From Belnapia rosea (lineage in GTDB: Bacteria > Pseudomonadota > Alphaproteobacteria > Acetobacterales > Acetobacteraceae), in assembly GCF_900101615.1 (NCBI RefSeq), contig NZ_FMZX01000001.1, positions 992,001-1,056,000 of the forward strand: a stretch of DNA of 64,000 nt. Reading direction: 5' to 3'. Shown here piece by piece: positions 25,172 to 34,898 of the stretch. The notes under the pieces are model-generated. The model did not search any database. It saw only the letters and a list, made by a program, of their open reading frames with translations, and had not been told where the DNA came from. How positions within the stretch are numbered: the first letter of the stretch is position 1; each line of letters starts with the position of its first letter. A program made the position numbers and the translations under genes.

Positions 25172-25187
25172 GGCAGCCGCCTCAGGC
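25166..25187. terminator. Bidirectional hairpin built from two convergent stop codons
   Basis: GCCTGAGGC (25166-25174) and GCCTCAGGC (25179-25187) form a perfect 9-bp stem with an AGCC loop. The TGA of the alpha/beta hydrolase is in the left arm and the TCA stop of the minus-strand gene in the right arm. No T-run seen. Confidence 0.6.
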
Positions 25188-25781
25188 TTCCATCAGGTAG
25201 CGGGCGATCCGCGCCCGGTCGTCATAGGTCGCGGATTCGCCGAGGAAGCAGGAAAAGCCGGGAATGCGGGCGATGCCCTGGGCATCGACCTGCAGCGCCA
25301 CCAGGAAGCTGCAGGGCCGCCGCAGCGTCCATTGCAGGCCGCCGCCGCCCATCGGGTATTGGTCCGCCGGCGCCATCGCCTCCGAATGCGGCGTGACGGG
25401 GATGACCTTAACGATGCGGTCCTCGCCCTTCTCGGTGACCCCGGCGAGGGCGGAGGCCTGGAGATCGGCATAGCCCGCCGGCCCGCGCTCGGCGAGGATC
25501 TGGTCCGAGACATGGGTCCGCGCGCGATCGGCGGCCGGGTCCCTGGCCGGCAGGCCAAGGCGCCCGCCCGAGCGCAGGGTGATGCCGGCGAAGTCGAAGT
25601 CAGCGGGCTTCAGCCGCTCCTTCAGGAGCAGGACCCACCAGCCATCCGACAGGCGACCGGCATGGAAGCCGAGGCTTGCCTCCAGCGCGCGGGCGGAGCG
25701 GGCGCCGACCCAGCGGTTCTGCGTCACGTCGCCCTCTGCTTCCGCGAGGTCGCCGAGGACGAGGGGCTTGCGGCCGGACAT
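25182..25781 (-). CDS. Unknown 199-aa protein
   Basis: Not recognised. Start ATG 25781 with GGAGGGG ahead. No signal peptide or membrane helix is evident. Some noticeable segments are NRWVGARSARALEASLGFHA, DGWWVLLLKERLKPADFDFA and RRPCSFLVALQVD; a Met-Gly-rich loop (YPMGGGGLQ) lies in between. It ends 14 nt before the end of the deacylase coding region on the same strand, so they may be cotranscribed. No function assigned. Confidence 0.7.
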   Translation of the reverse strand: MSGRKPLVLGDLAEAEGDVTQNRWVGARSARALEASLGFHAGRLSDGWWVLLLKERLKPADFDFAGITLRSGGRLGLPARDPAADRARTHVSDQILAERGPAGYADLQASALAGVTEKGEDRIVKVIPVTPHSEAMAPADQYPMGGGGLQWTLRRPCSFLVALQVDAQGIARIPGFSCFLGESATYDDRARIARYLMEA

Positions 25782-25795
25782 CGCGGCCCCTCCGC

Positions 25796-27514
25796 TCAGC
25801 CCGTGGCGCGGACGAGGCGGCCCGGCCTCGCGCCGGTCTCCTCGCCGCGCTCGAAGATCGGCACGCCGCTGCAGATCGTCATGTCATAGCCATCGACATG
25901 CTGGATCAGGCGGCGGCCGCCGGCGGGGAGGTCGAAGGCCATCTCCGGGTGGTGCGGGCGGAGCGCGGCGAAGTCGATGACGTTGACATCGGCCTTCTTG
26001 CCGACGGCCAGCCGCCCGCGGTCGTGGAAGCCGAAGAAGTCGGCCGTCTCGCTGGTCTGGCGCTTGATGACGAATTCCAGCGGCAGGCGGGGGCCGCGGC
26101 TGCGGTCGCGCACCCAGTGCGTCAGCATGGTGGTGTTGAGCGAGGCGTCGCAGATCACGCCGCAATGCGCGCCGCCATCGGAGAGGCCGAGGACGGTATT
26201 CGGGTCCTCGATCATCTCCCGCACCACCTCCAGGTCGCCATGGACGTAGTTGGTGACGGGGAAATAGAGCATGCGGCCGCCATCGCCGCCGGTCAGGTAG
26301 TCGTAGCAATAGGCCTCCGGCGACTGGCCGGCCCCTGCCGCGAGGGCGGCGATGCTGCGCTCCGGCGGCGGCTCGTAATCCGGCGTGTCGCCGAGGATGT
26401 ACATGCGGTCCCAGCGGGTGGCGATCTGGCGGGAGAGCGGCGGCAGGATCTCCATCAGCCGGGGGCTCGCCTCCTGCGCCAGGATGTCGGCGCGCACTGC
26501 CGGCTCGCGCAGGCGGGCAAGCTGCTCGGCGGGGGAGAGGCGCGCGAGTTCGGCGAAGCCCTCGCGCAGGGCGAAGGGGTTGAGGCTGGTGGCGAGGCCG
26601 AGGATCAGCCCGACCGGGCGTCCGGCGACCTGGGCAGAGAGCGCCAGCCCATCGCTGCGGGCGGCGCGCACGCCGTCCATCAGCCGGCGCCAGCGATCCG
26701 GGTCGTAGCTGCGGTCGGTCAGCAGGAACCAGACGGGCCGGCGGCTGTCGGCGGCGACCTGCCGGAGCCAGCCGAATTCGGCCGCCTCGTCCTCGAAGTC
26801 GGACAGCATGCCGAAGGCGCCGCGGCCGGCGCGGCCCATGGCCTTCCCGATCGCGATCAGCTCCTCATGTTCCGCGTAACGGCCGGGGACCAGCTCGCCG
26901 GCGGGCGTCTTGTGCTGGTCGGTGCGGCTGGTGGTGAAGCCGAAGGCGCCGGCCCGCAGCGCCTCCTCGGTCAGCCGGGCCATCAGCTCGATATCCTCGG
27001 CGGTCGCCATCTCGCGGGCGATGGCGCGCTCGCCCATGGCATAGACGCGCAAGGGATGATGGGCGATCTGGGCCGCGACATCGATCGTGCGCGGCAGGCG
27101 GGAGAGCGCGTCGAGATAGTCGGGGAAGCTCTCCCAGTCCCATTTCAGCCCCTCGGCGAGGGCGATGCCGGGGATGTCCTCGACACCCTCCATCAGGTCG
27201 ATCAGCGCCTGGTGATGGGCGGGGCGGACCGGGGCGAAGCCGACGCCGCAATTGCCGAAGAGGATGGTGGTCGCGCCATGCCAGGAGGAGGGGGCGAGCA
27301 CCGGGTCCCAGGTGGCCTGCCCGTCGTAATGGGTGTGGACATCGACCCAGCCGGGGGTGACGAGGCGGCCCTCGGCCCGGACCTCGCGGCGGCCGGGGCC
27401 GGCCTTGCCGCCGACGGAGGCGATGCGGTCGCCATCGATGGCGAGGTCTCCGGTGAAGCCTGGCGCGCCGGTGCCATCGATGATGGTGCCGCCGCGGATC
27501 ACGAGGTCATGCAT
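25796..27514 (-). CDS. N-acyl-D-amino-acid deacylase family amidohydrolase
   Basis: 572 aa from ATG 27514 (GGAGG ahead); the extension to 27568 has no Shine-Dalgarno. Amidohydrolase superfamily, D-aminoacylase type: N-terminal MHDLVIRGGTIIDGTG, metal motif PGWVDVHTHYDGQATWDP, GNCGVGFAPVRP, and C-terminal LSDGGAHCGVICDASL with an active-site Asp/His. The C-terminal region has KADVNVIDFAALRP, typical of these enzymes. Removes acyl groups from N-acyl-D-amino acids or related amides; exact substrate not known. Cytoplasmic. Confidence 0.88.
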   Translation of the reverse strand: MHDLVIRGGTIIDGTGAPGFTGDLAIDGDRIASVGGKAGPGRREVRAEGRLVTPGWVDVHTHYDGQATWDPVLAPSSWHGATTILFGNCGVGFAPVRPAHHQALIDLMEGVEDIPGIALAEGLKWDWESFPDYLDALSRLPRTIDVAAQIAHHPLRVYAMGERAIAREMATAEDIELMARLTEEALRAGAFGFTTSRTDQHKTPAGELVPGRYAEHEELIAIGKAMGRAGRGAFGMLSDFEDEAAEFGWLRQVAADSRRPVWFLLTDRSYDPDRWRRLMDGVRAARSDGLALSAQVAGRPVGLILGLATSLNPFALREGFAELARLSPAEQLARLREPAVRADILAQEASPRLMEILPPLSRQIATRWDRMYILGDTPDYEPPPERSIAALAAGAGQSPEAYCYDYLTGGDGGRMLYFPVTNYVHGDLEVVREMIEDPNTVLGLSDGGAHCGVICDASLNTTMLTHWVRDRSRGPRLPLEFVIKRQTSETADFFGFHDRGRLAVGKKADVNVIDFAALRPHHPEMAFDLPAGGRRLIQHVDGYDMTICSGVPIFERGEETGARPGRLVRATG

Positions 27515-27607
27515 GGACGCCTCCGGTTGGTCTTGGTCGTTCGGATAACTCTGCCGGTGGCATGACATGCGGGCAATGGGCTATGCGCCCTCTGCCCGCC
27601 TCCCCGT

Positions 27608-29308
27608 TCAACTTGCCATGGCGTAGGCCGGGCGGCGCGGGTCGGCGCCGGCGGCGATGAGGCCGCTCCGTGGGTCGGTCTTCACCACCTCCACCGTGCC
27701 GGCGAGCCAGGTGCGGTGCGGCCAGTCCCGCACCTCATGGCCGCGGGCGGCGAGCGCGTCGCGCGTCGATTGCGGGATGCCGTCCTCGACGGCCAAGCGG
27801 CCGGGGAAGTAGTCGAAGGGGGCGAAGCTCGAGGGGAAGGAGTAGCTGGCGATGCGGGGCGCCTCGATCGCCTCCTGCAGCTCCATCCCGAAATGCAGGA
27901 TGTTCACCATCACCTGCAGCATGGCCTGGATCTGCACGTCGCCGCCCGGGGTGCCGAAGGGCATGACGCCGCCCCCGGCGGTGACGACCATGGCCGGGTT
28001 CGGGGTCAGGCGCGGGCGCTTGCCGGGGGCGACGCCGCAGGGATGCGCCGGGTCCGGCCGGCTCTGGCTGCCGCGGTTCGAGGGGATGAGGCCGAGGCCG
28101 GGCACCACCGGCGAGTTCCAGGATCCGTCGGAGGGGGTGGCGCTGAAGGCATTGCCCCAGCGGTCGACCACGGCGCAGTAGGAGGTATCGGCCTCGGCCA
28201 TCGGCAGGGCGCGGGCGGCCGGCGCATGCGCGCCGGTGCCCGGGCCGAGGATCGGCCCCGGCATGCCGGGACGCGCGCGTCCTCGGTCGATCTCCGCGAG
28301 CCGCGCCGCGAGATGCTCGTCGGAGAGCAGGCGGTCGATCGGGACGTCGATGAAGGCCGGGTCGCCGAAATGGTACTCACGGTCGGCCATGGCGGCCTTC
28401 ACGCATTCGGCGAGGAGGTGGAGGTAGTCGGGGCCGTTATGTTCCATCCCGGCGAAGCCGCCCCGTTCGAAGAGCAGCAGTGCCTCGAGCAGGGCCGGCC
28501 CCTGGCACCAGGGGCCGCAGGTGAGGACCTCATGGCCGCGCCACATGCGCCGCACCGCCGGCTCGATGCGTGAACGGTAGGCGGCGAGGTCGGCCATGGT
28601 CAGGTAGCCGCCCTCGCGCGCCATGAAGCCGGCGATCTCGCGGGCGATGTCGCCGCGGTAGAAGGCGGCATGGGCGGTGGCGAGGCCCGCCAGCCTCCCG
28701 CGCCCGGCCGCGGCGCGCTCCTCATCGGCCATGTATTGCAGGCTGCGGGCGAGGTCGGACTGGATGAACCTCTCCCCCACCTCCGGCCGGCGGCCACCGG
28801 GGAGGAAGATGGCGGCATTGCTCGGGTAGCGGGCGTAATCCGCCTCATGGGTGCGGATGTTCTCGGCCAGCAGCGGATAGACGGCGAAGCCGTCCCGCGC
28901 GTGGCGGATGGCATGCTGCGCCACCTCGCCGAAGCCCATGGTGCCGTGGCGCTCGAGCGCCGTGATCCAGGCATCCGGCGCCGCCGGGACCACGGTGCGG
29001 AGCACGCCGTCCGGGATGCGCCCGCCATGCTCGCGCATGAAGAGGTTGGCGGGGATGGAGGCGGGCCAGGGGCCGAGGCCGGCGATGGTCTCGACCGTGC
29101 CATCCGCCATGCGGATGAGGATCGGCGCGACGCCGGCGACATTCACCAGGTCGGGCAGCAGAACGCCGAGGGCGATGCCGGCGGCGCAGCCCGCATCCAC
29201 CGCATTGCCGCCTGCCTCCAGCACCGAGAAGCCGGCGGCGGTGGCGAGGTAATGCCCGGCGGAGACGGCGTGGCGGGTGCCGTATAGGGTGGGACGGGTG
29301 GCATGCAT
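27608..29308 (-). CDS. Gamma-glutamyltransferase family protein
   Basis: 566 aa, Ntn-hydrolase precursor. The expected self-cleavage point is before Thr in EADTSYCAVVDRWGNAF, which would yield large and small subunits. Other family blocks are AGHYLATAAGFSVLEAGGNA, PWPASIPANLFMREHGG, NPAMVVTAGGGVMPFGTPGG and IPQSTRDALAARGHEV. No obvious signal peptide, unlike periplasmic GGT of E. coli, so it may act in the cytoplasm. Some members hydrolyse oxamate or other amides instead of glutathione. Divergent from a crotonase gene. Confidence 0.86.
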   Translation of the reverse strand: MHATRPTLYGTRHAVSAGHYLATAAGFSVLEAGGNAVDAGCAAGIALGVLLPDLVNVAGVAPILIRMADGTVETIAGLGPWPASIPANLFMREHGGRIPDGVLRTVVPAAPDAWITALERHGTMGFGEVAQHAIRHARDGFAVYPLLAENIRTHEADYARYPSNAAIFLPGGRRPEVGERFIQSDLARSLQYMADEERAAAGRGRLAGLATAHAAFYRGDIAREIAGFMAREGGYLTMADLAAYRSRIEPAVRRMWRGHEVLTCGPWCQGPALLEALLLFERGGFAGMEHNGPDYLHLLAECVKAAMADREYHFGDPAFIDVPIDRLLSDEHLAARLAEIDRGRARPGMPGPILGPGTGAHAPAARALPMAEADTSYCAVVDRWGNAFSATPSDGSWNSPVVPGLGLIPSNRGSQSRPDPAHPCGVAPGKRPRLTPNPAMVVTAGGGVMPFGTPGGDVQIQAMLQVMVNILHFGMELQEAIEAPRIASYSFPSSFAPFDYFPGRLAVEDGIPQSTRDALAARGHEVRDWPHRTWLAGTVEVVKTDPRSGLIAAGADPRRPAYAMAS

Positions 29309-29399
29309 GGCGGCGGCTCCCTCGGTCGGGCCAAGGCTCCGCCGGCCGCGGAGCGGCTGTCAATGCCACCACAACGATGCCGCCGAAGGAGGAAAGCCC

Positions 29400-30212
29400 A
29401 TGGAGGAATCACCTGTCCTGCTGAGCCGCGATGCGCGGGGGGTTGTCACCGCCACCCTGAACCGGCCGCAGCGGGGCAATGCCTACAATGCCGCGCTGCT
29501 GGCGGCGCTGACCGGGGCGCTGGAGGCGCTGGCGGAGGATGCCGGGGTGCGGGCCCTGGTGCTGCGCGGGGCGGGGCGCCACTTCGCCGCCGGGGCCGAT
29601 ATCCACTGGCTGGCGGAGGTCTCGGACTATGCGCCGGAGGCGGCCTTCGAGGCCTCGCTCGCCACCACCCGCGCCATGCAGTTGCTGAACGAGTTCCCCA
29701 GGCCGACCCTGGCCCTGGTGCAGGGCGCGGCCTTCGGCGGTGGCTGTGGGCTGGTCTGCTGCGTCGATGTGGCGCTGGCGACGCCGGCGGCGGTCTTTGG
29801 CCTCACCGAGGTGCGGGTCGGCGTGTCGCCGACGCCGATCTCGGCGCAGATGGTCCAGGCCATGGGGCTGCGCCAGGCGCGGCGCTATGCCGTGACCGGG
29901 GAGCGCTTCGATGCCGTCGAGGCGCTGCGGATCGGGCTGGTGCATGAGGTGGTGCCGGAGGCGGAGGTGGAGGCACGGCTGGAGGCGATCCTCGGCGAGG
30001 TGCTGCTGGCGGCTCCGGGGGCGGCGGCGGTGACGAAGGCCAGCCTGCTCGGCGTCAACCGGATGACGCTGGATGCGCGGCAGATGGCACTGCTGGCGCA
30101 TGAGGGCTGGGTGCAGCGGGCTTCGGCGGAGGGCCGGGAGGGGCTCGCGGCCTTCCGCGAGCGGCGGCGCCCAAGCTGGGCCCCGGATGAGGCCGGATCG
30201 TATACCGGATGA
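29400..30212 (+). CDS. Enoyl-CoA hydratase/isomerase family protein
   Basis: 270 aa from ATG 29400, right after AAGGAGG. Crotonase motifs: LVLRGAGRHFAAGADIHWLA and LVQGAAFGGGCGLVCCVDVA (oxyanion hole), FGLTEVRVGVSPTPISAQM. Resembles methylglutaconyl-CoA or other enoyl-CoA hydratases. It is alone on its strand between the GGT gene and the pst operon. Substrate unknown. Confidence 0.9.
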   Translation: MEESPVLLSRDARGVVTATLNRPQRGNAYNAALLAALTGALEALAEDAGVRALVLRGAGRHFAAGADIHWLAEVSDYAPEAAFEASLATTRAMQLLNEFPRPTLALVQGAAFGGGCGLVCCVDVALATPAAVFGLTEVRVGVSPTPISAQMVQAMGLRQARRYAVTGERFDAVEALRIGLVHEVVPEAEVEARLEAILGEVLLAAPGAAAVTKASLLGVNRMTLDARQMALLAHEGWVQRASAEGREGLAAFRERRRPSWAPDEAGSYTG

Positions 30213-30234
30213 CTGGCGGCCATCATCCAGCCTA

Positions 30235-30263
30235 CTGTCATCGAAGCTTCACAGAACTGCAAT
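30235..30263 (+). promoter_or_regulatory. Candidate Pho box upstream of pstS
   Basis: Three 7-mers at exact 11-bp spacing: CTGTCAT (30235-30241), GCTTCAC (30246-30252), CTGCAAT (30257-30263). PhoB binds CTGTCAT-type direct repeats every 11 bp; the first is a perfect match, the others are partial. It lies 86 nt ahead of the pstS start in the only sizeable gap upstream of the pst-pho operon, which encodes PhoB itself. Inferred autoregulation. Confidence 0.55.
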
Positions 30264-30348
30264 CGCTCGGTCTCATGGCGCCGTTAGGAAGGCGCCAACC
30301 GCCGGGCCACGCAACGGTCCGGCCAAACACATTCGTGGAGAGACACGC

Positions 30349-31407
30349 GTGCAACGTCGCCAATTGCTGACCGCTGCCACCCTGCTTGCCGGCACCGCCC
30401 TCGGGAGCCGCGCCTTCGCCCAAGGTGGCCAGCCCGGTGGCCAGATCACCGGCGCCGGCGCCACCTTCCCCAACCCGGTCTACCAGAAATGGGCCGAGGC
30501 CGGCCGCAGCGCGACCGGCATCACGGTGAACTACCAGTCCGTGGGCTCGGGCGCCGGCATCAACCAGATCCGCAACCGCACCGTCGATTTCGGCGCCTCC
30601 GACGCGCCGCTGACGGAACAGCAGCTGACCGAGGCGAACCTGCTGCAGTTCCCGGCAGTGATGGGCAGCCTGGTCGCCATCGTGAACATCCCCGGCATCG
30701 AGGATGGGCAGCTGAAGCTGACCGGCGAGCTGCTGGCCGATATCTATCTCGGCAAGATCACCAAGTGGAACGACCCCAAGCTGGTCGAGCTCAACCAGGG
30801 CCTGACCCTGCCGAACCTGGCCATCGCCCCGGCCTACCGCGCCGATGGCTCCGGCACCACCTTCGTCTGGGTGTCCTACCTCTCGGCGGTCTCCCCGGAG
30901 TGGAAGCAGAAGGTCGGCATCGGCACCTCGGTCCGCTTCCCCGCCGGAACGGGCGCGCGCGGGAATGAGGGCGTGGCCGGCACGGTGAAGAACATCCGCG
31001 GCGCCATCGGCTATGTCGAGAACGCCTATGCGATCTCGAACAAGCTCGTCACCACCCAGCTGCGCAACAAGGCTGGCCAGTTCGTCAAGCCGACGCAGGA
31101 AAGCTTCGTCGCCGCGGCGCAGAGCGCGGATTGGAGCACGCCGGGCATGGCCGCCAGCCTGATCGACCAGAACGGCGCCGCCTCCTGGCCGATCGTCTCG
31201 CCGACCTTCATCCTGCTGCCGAAGAATCCGACGGATGCCGAGCGCAGCCGCAACGTGATGAACTTCTTCGACTGGGCCTTCAAGAACGGTGCCCAGCTGG
31301 CGCAGCAGCTGGAATACATCCCGCTGCCGCCGGCGGTGCAGGACAAGATCCGCGCCGCCTGGAAGGCCGAGGTGAAGGCCAACGGCCAGCCCGTCTGGAA
31401 CGGCTGA
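30349..31407 (+). CDS. pstS: PstS, periplasmic phosphate-binding protein
   Basis: 352 aa from GTG 30349, preceded by GGAG; no suitable ATG exists. N-terminal RRQLLTAATLLAG leader is Tat-like and ends at SRAFAQ. Phosphate-binding motifs: ITGAGATFPNPVYQKW, YQSVGSGAGINQIRNRTVDF, DFGASDAPL, RADGSGTTFVWVSYLS and GARGNEGVAGTVK. High-affinity phosphate capture in the periplasm for PstCAB. Highly expressed under phosphate limitation in relatives; here a candidate Pho box lies upstream. Confidence 0.96.
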   Translation: MQRRQLLTAATLLAGTALGSRAFAQGGQPGGQITGAGATFPNPVYQKWAEAGRSATGITVNYQSVGSGAGINQIRNRTVDFGASDAPLTEQQLTEANLLQFPAVMGSLVAIVNIPGIEDGQLKLTGELLADIYLGKITKWNDPKLVELNQGLTLPNLAIAPAYRADGSGTTFVWVSYLSAVSPEWKQKVGIGTSVRFPAGTGARGNEGVAGTVKNIRGAIGYVENAYAISNKLVTTQLRNKAGQFVKPTQESFVAAAQSADWSTPGMAASLIDQNGAASWPIVSPTFILLPKNPTDAERSRNVMNFFDWAFKNGAQLAQQLEYIPLPPAVQDKIRAAWKAEVKANGQPVWNG

Positions 31408-31433
31408 ACCCAGGCTGACAGGGAGCGCCGCGC

Positions 31434-32402
31434 GTGTCGCAGGCCACCACCATGATCACGAGCGCGCGGCCGGCGGCCCGCCGCGGCGGCAATCTCGGCG
31501 ATGCGCTCTTCGCCGGAGCCTGCCAGGCGGCGGGTGCCTTCGTCCTGCTGCTGCTGGGCGGCATCATCGTCGAGCTCTTCCTCGGCGGGCTGCCGGCCTT
31601 CCGGGCCTTCGGCCTGCCCTTCCTCTGGTCCACCGAATGGGACCCGGTGACCGAGGTCTTCGGTGCCGGCGTCTCCATCTACGGCACGGTGGTGACGGCG
31701 GTGCTCGCCATCCTCCTCGCCGTGCCGCTGGCCTTCGGCGTCGCCTTCACCCTGACCGAGCTGGCGCCGCCCTGGCTGCGCCGCCCGGTCGGCACGGCCG
31801 TGGAGCTGCTGGCGGCCGTACCCTCCATCATCTACGGCATGTGGGGCTTCTTCCTCATCGCGCCGCTGATGGCGCAGTACGTGCAGCCGGCGCTGATCGA
31901 CAGCCTGGGCGAGCTGCCGGGCATCGGCTTCCTGTTCCAGGGCCCGCCCTTCGGCACCGGCATCCTGACGGCTGCGCTGATCCTTGCCATCATGATCCTG
32001 CCCTTCATCGCCGCCACCATGCGCGACGTGTTCGAGCAGGTGCCGCCGGTCTTCAAGGAGAGCGCCTACGGCCTCGGCGCCACCACCTGGGAGGTGATGC
32101 GGGGCGTGGTGCTGCCCTATACGCGGATCTCGGTCGCGGGGGGGATCATGCTGGGGCTCGGGCGGGCGCTGGGCGAGACCATGGCGGTGACCTTCGTCAT
32201 CGGCAACGCCAACCGCATCACCACCACCCTGTTCGGGCCGGGCAACACCATCGCCTCGGTGGTGGCGCTCGAGTTCGGCGAGAGCGAGACGGGCAGTCTG
32301 AAGCTCTCGGCGCTGCTGGCGCTCGGCTTCATCCTCTTCGTCCTCTCCTTCATCGTGCTCGCCACCTCGCGCTTCCTGCTGCGCTCCCGGCTGAAGGCCT
32401 GA
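31434..32402 (+). CDS. pstC: PstC, phosphate ABC transporter permease
   Basis: 322 aa from GTG 31434 with AGGGAG 8 nt before it. About six membrane helices; the conserved EAA-type loop is AYGLGATTWEVMRGVVLP, and GRALGETMAVTFVIGNA is the second PstC hallmark. Inner-membrane half of the phosphate channel with PstA. The gap to pstS is 26 nt and to pstA 4 nt. Confidence 0.94.
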   Translation: MSQATTMITSARPAARRGGNLGDALFAGACQAAGAFVLLLLGGIIVELFLGGLPAFRAFGLPFLWSTEWDPVTEVFGAGVSIYGTVVTAVLAILLAVPLAFGVAFTLTELAPPWLRRPVGTAVELLAAVPSIIYGMWGFFLIAPLMAQYVQPALIDSLGELPGIGFLFQGPPFGTGILTAALILAIMILPFIAATMRDVFEQVPPVFKESAYGLGATTWEVMRGVVLPYTRISVAGGIMLGLGRALGETMAVTFVIGNANRITTTLFGPGNTIASVVALEFGESETGSLKLSALLALGFILFVLSFIVLATSRFLLRSRLKA

Positions 32403-32406
32403 CCCG

Positions 32407-33294
32407 ATGAGCGTCACCTCTCAACCCGCCCTCGCCCCGGTCAAGGATCTCGGCGTCGCGGCACGGCTCGGACGGCGACGGAAGCGCGTCGACCTCATCA
32501 TCCGCAGCCTTTCCCTGGCGGCGACCGGCATCGGCCTCGTCCTGCTGGCCTCGATCCTGATCACGCTCTTCGTCAAGGGCTTCGGGGCGATGAACCTCTC
32601 GGTCTTCACCGAGGTGACCCGTCCGCCAGGCTCCGATGGCGGGTTGCTGAACGCCATCATCGGCAGCCTGATCCAGGTGGCCCTGGCGACGCTGGTCGGC
32701 ACGCCGATCGGCATGCTGGTCGGCACCTTCCTCGCCGAGTATTCGCGCGGCTCGCGCTTCGGCGAGGTGGTGCGCTTCGTCTCGGATATCCTGCTCTCGG
32801 CGCCGTCTATCCTGATCGGCCTCTTCGTCTACCAGCTTCTGGTGCTGCCCTTCGGCGGCTTCTCCGGCTGGGCCGGTGTCGCGGCGCTTGCCATCATCAT
32901 CATCCCGATCGTGGTCCGCACCACGGAGGACATGCTGAGCCTCGTCCCGAACACGCTGCGCGAGGCGGTGATCGGGCTCGGCGCGCCGAAATGGAAGATG
33001 ATCGTGCTGGTGAGCTGGCGCTCGGCCATCTCCGGCATCATCACCGGGGTGCTGCTCGGCATCGCCCGGATCGCCGGCGAGACCGCGCCTCTGCTGTTCA
33101 CCAGCCTTGGCAACAATGCCTTCTCGACCGATCTCTCGGCCCCGATGCCGAGCCTGCCGATCACCATCTATTCCTATGCCGGCTCGCCCTTCCAGGACTG
33201 GATCGAGCTGGCCTGGGCCGGTGCTCTCATCATCACCCTCGCCGTGCTGCTGCTGAATATCGGCGCACGCAGCCTGCTGCGCAGCGGCAAGTGA
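32407..33294 (+). CDS. pstA: PstA, phosphate ABC transporter permease
   Basis: 295 aa, six membrane helices after a basic N-terminus ([16 protein letters not shown]). EAA loop: [18 protein letters not shown]; later [20 protein letters not shown]. Pairs with PstC in the membrane to move phosphate with ATP hydrolysed by PstB. Confidence 0.94.
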   Translation: MSVTSQPALAPVKDLGVAARLGRRRKRVDLIIRSLSLAATGIGLVLLASILITLFVKGFGAMNLSVFTEVTRPPGSDGGLLNAIIGSLIQVALATLVGTPIGMLVGTFLAEYSRGSRFGEVVRFVSDILLSAPSILIGLFVYQLLVLPFGGFSGWAGVAALAIIIIPIVVRTTEDMLSLVPNTLREAVIGLGAPKWKMIVLVSWRSAISGIITGVLLGIARIAGETAPLLFTSLGNNAFSTDLSAPMPSLPITIYSYAGSPFQDWIELAWAGALIITLAVLLLNIGARSLLRSGK

Positions 33295-33307
33295 AGGACA
33301 GGCAGCC

Positions 33308-34147
<840 letters not shown>

Positions 34148-34163
34148 GCGAGGGGCCAGATCG

Positions 34164-34883
34164 ATGGAACAGATGGCCGAGCATACCGTGCGCTCCTATG
34201 CCGAGGAGCTGCGGCGGCTGCGCGAGATGATCGCCCGCATGGGCGGCCTCGCCGAGCGGCAGGTGGCGGATGCGGTGGCGTCGCTGGTGCGGCGCGACAC
34301 CGACCTCGCCACCGAGGTGGTCGGGCGCGACGCCGCGATCGATGCGCTGGAGCGGGAGGTCGAGAATTTCTGCATCCGCATCCTCGCGCTGCGCCAGCCG
34401 GTCGGGCAGGACCTGCGCCTCGTCATCGCCTGCCTGAAGATCAGCCATGGGCTGGAGCGGATCGGCGACTATGCCCGCAACGCGGCGAAGCGCAGCATCG
34501 TCCTCGCCCAGCAGCCCGCGATCGGCAGCCTGAACGGCTTCAACCGCATGGCGGTGCTGGTGCAGGAGAACCTGAAGGGCGCGATCGACGCGCTGGTCAA
34601 CGACGACGCGGCGCGGGCCGACGAGGTCTGGGCTGCGGACGAGCCCGTCGACCAGGTCTATAACGGCATCTTCCGCGAGATGCTGACCTTCATGATGGAG
34701 GATCCGCGCAACATCACCTCGGCGACCCACCTGCTGTTCATCGCCAAGAATCTCGAGCGGATCGGCGACCATGCGACCAATATCGCCGAGACGGTGCATT
34801 ACGCCGTGAGCGGCGAGAACCTGCCGGACGACCGGCCGAAGGGTGACGGCTCGGCCTATGCCGTGATCCGGCCGCCGGTATAG
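34164..34883 (+). CDS. phoU: PhoU, phosphate signalling regulator
   Basis: 239 aa, two tandem PhoU three-helix repeats, each with the metal-binding E/DxxxD pattern (LERIGDYARNAAKR near residue 98 and LERIGDHATNIAETVHY near 195). Couples PstSCAB to PhoR/PhoB so that the Pho response is off in phosphate excess. 16 nt after pstB. Confidence 0.95.
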   Translation: MEQMAEHTVRSYAEELRRLREMIARMGGLAERQVADAVASLVRRDTDLATEVVGRDAAIDALEREVENFCIRILALRQPVGQDLRLVIACLKISHGLERIGDYARNAAKRSIVLAQQPAIGSLNGFNRMAVLVQENLKGAIDALVNDDAARADEVWAADEPVDQVYNGIFREMLTFMMEDPRNITSATHLLFIAKNLERIGDHATNIAETVHYAVSGENLPDDRPKGDGSAYAVIRPPV

Positions 34884-34898
34884 GGAGGAACATTACCG

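Noticed and set aside
25676-27565. Plus-strand ORF of about 629 codons
   Set aside because: Antisense shadow of the D-aminoacylase gene; codon usage is unlike a real gene.
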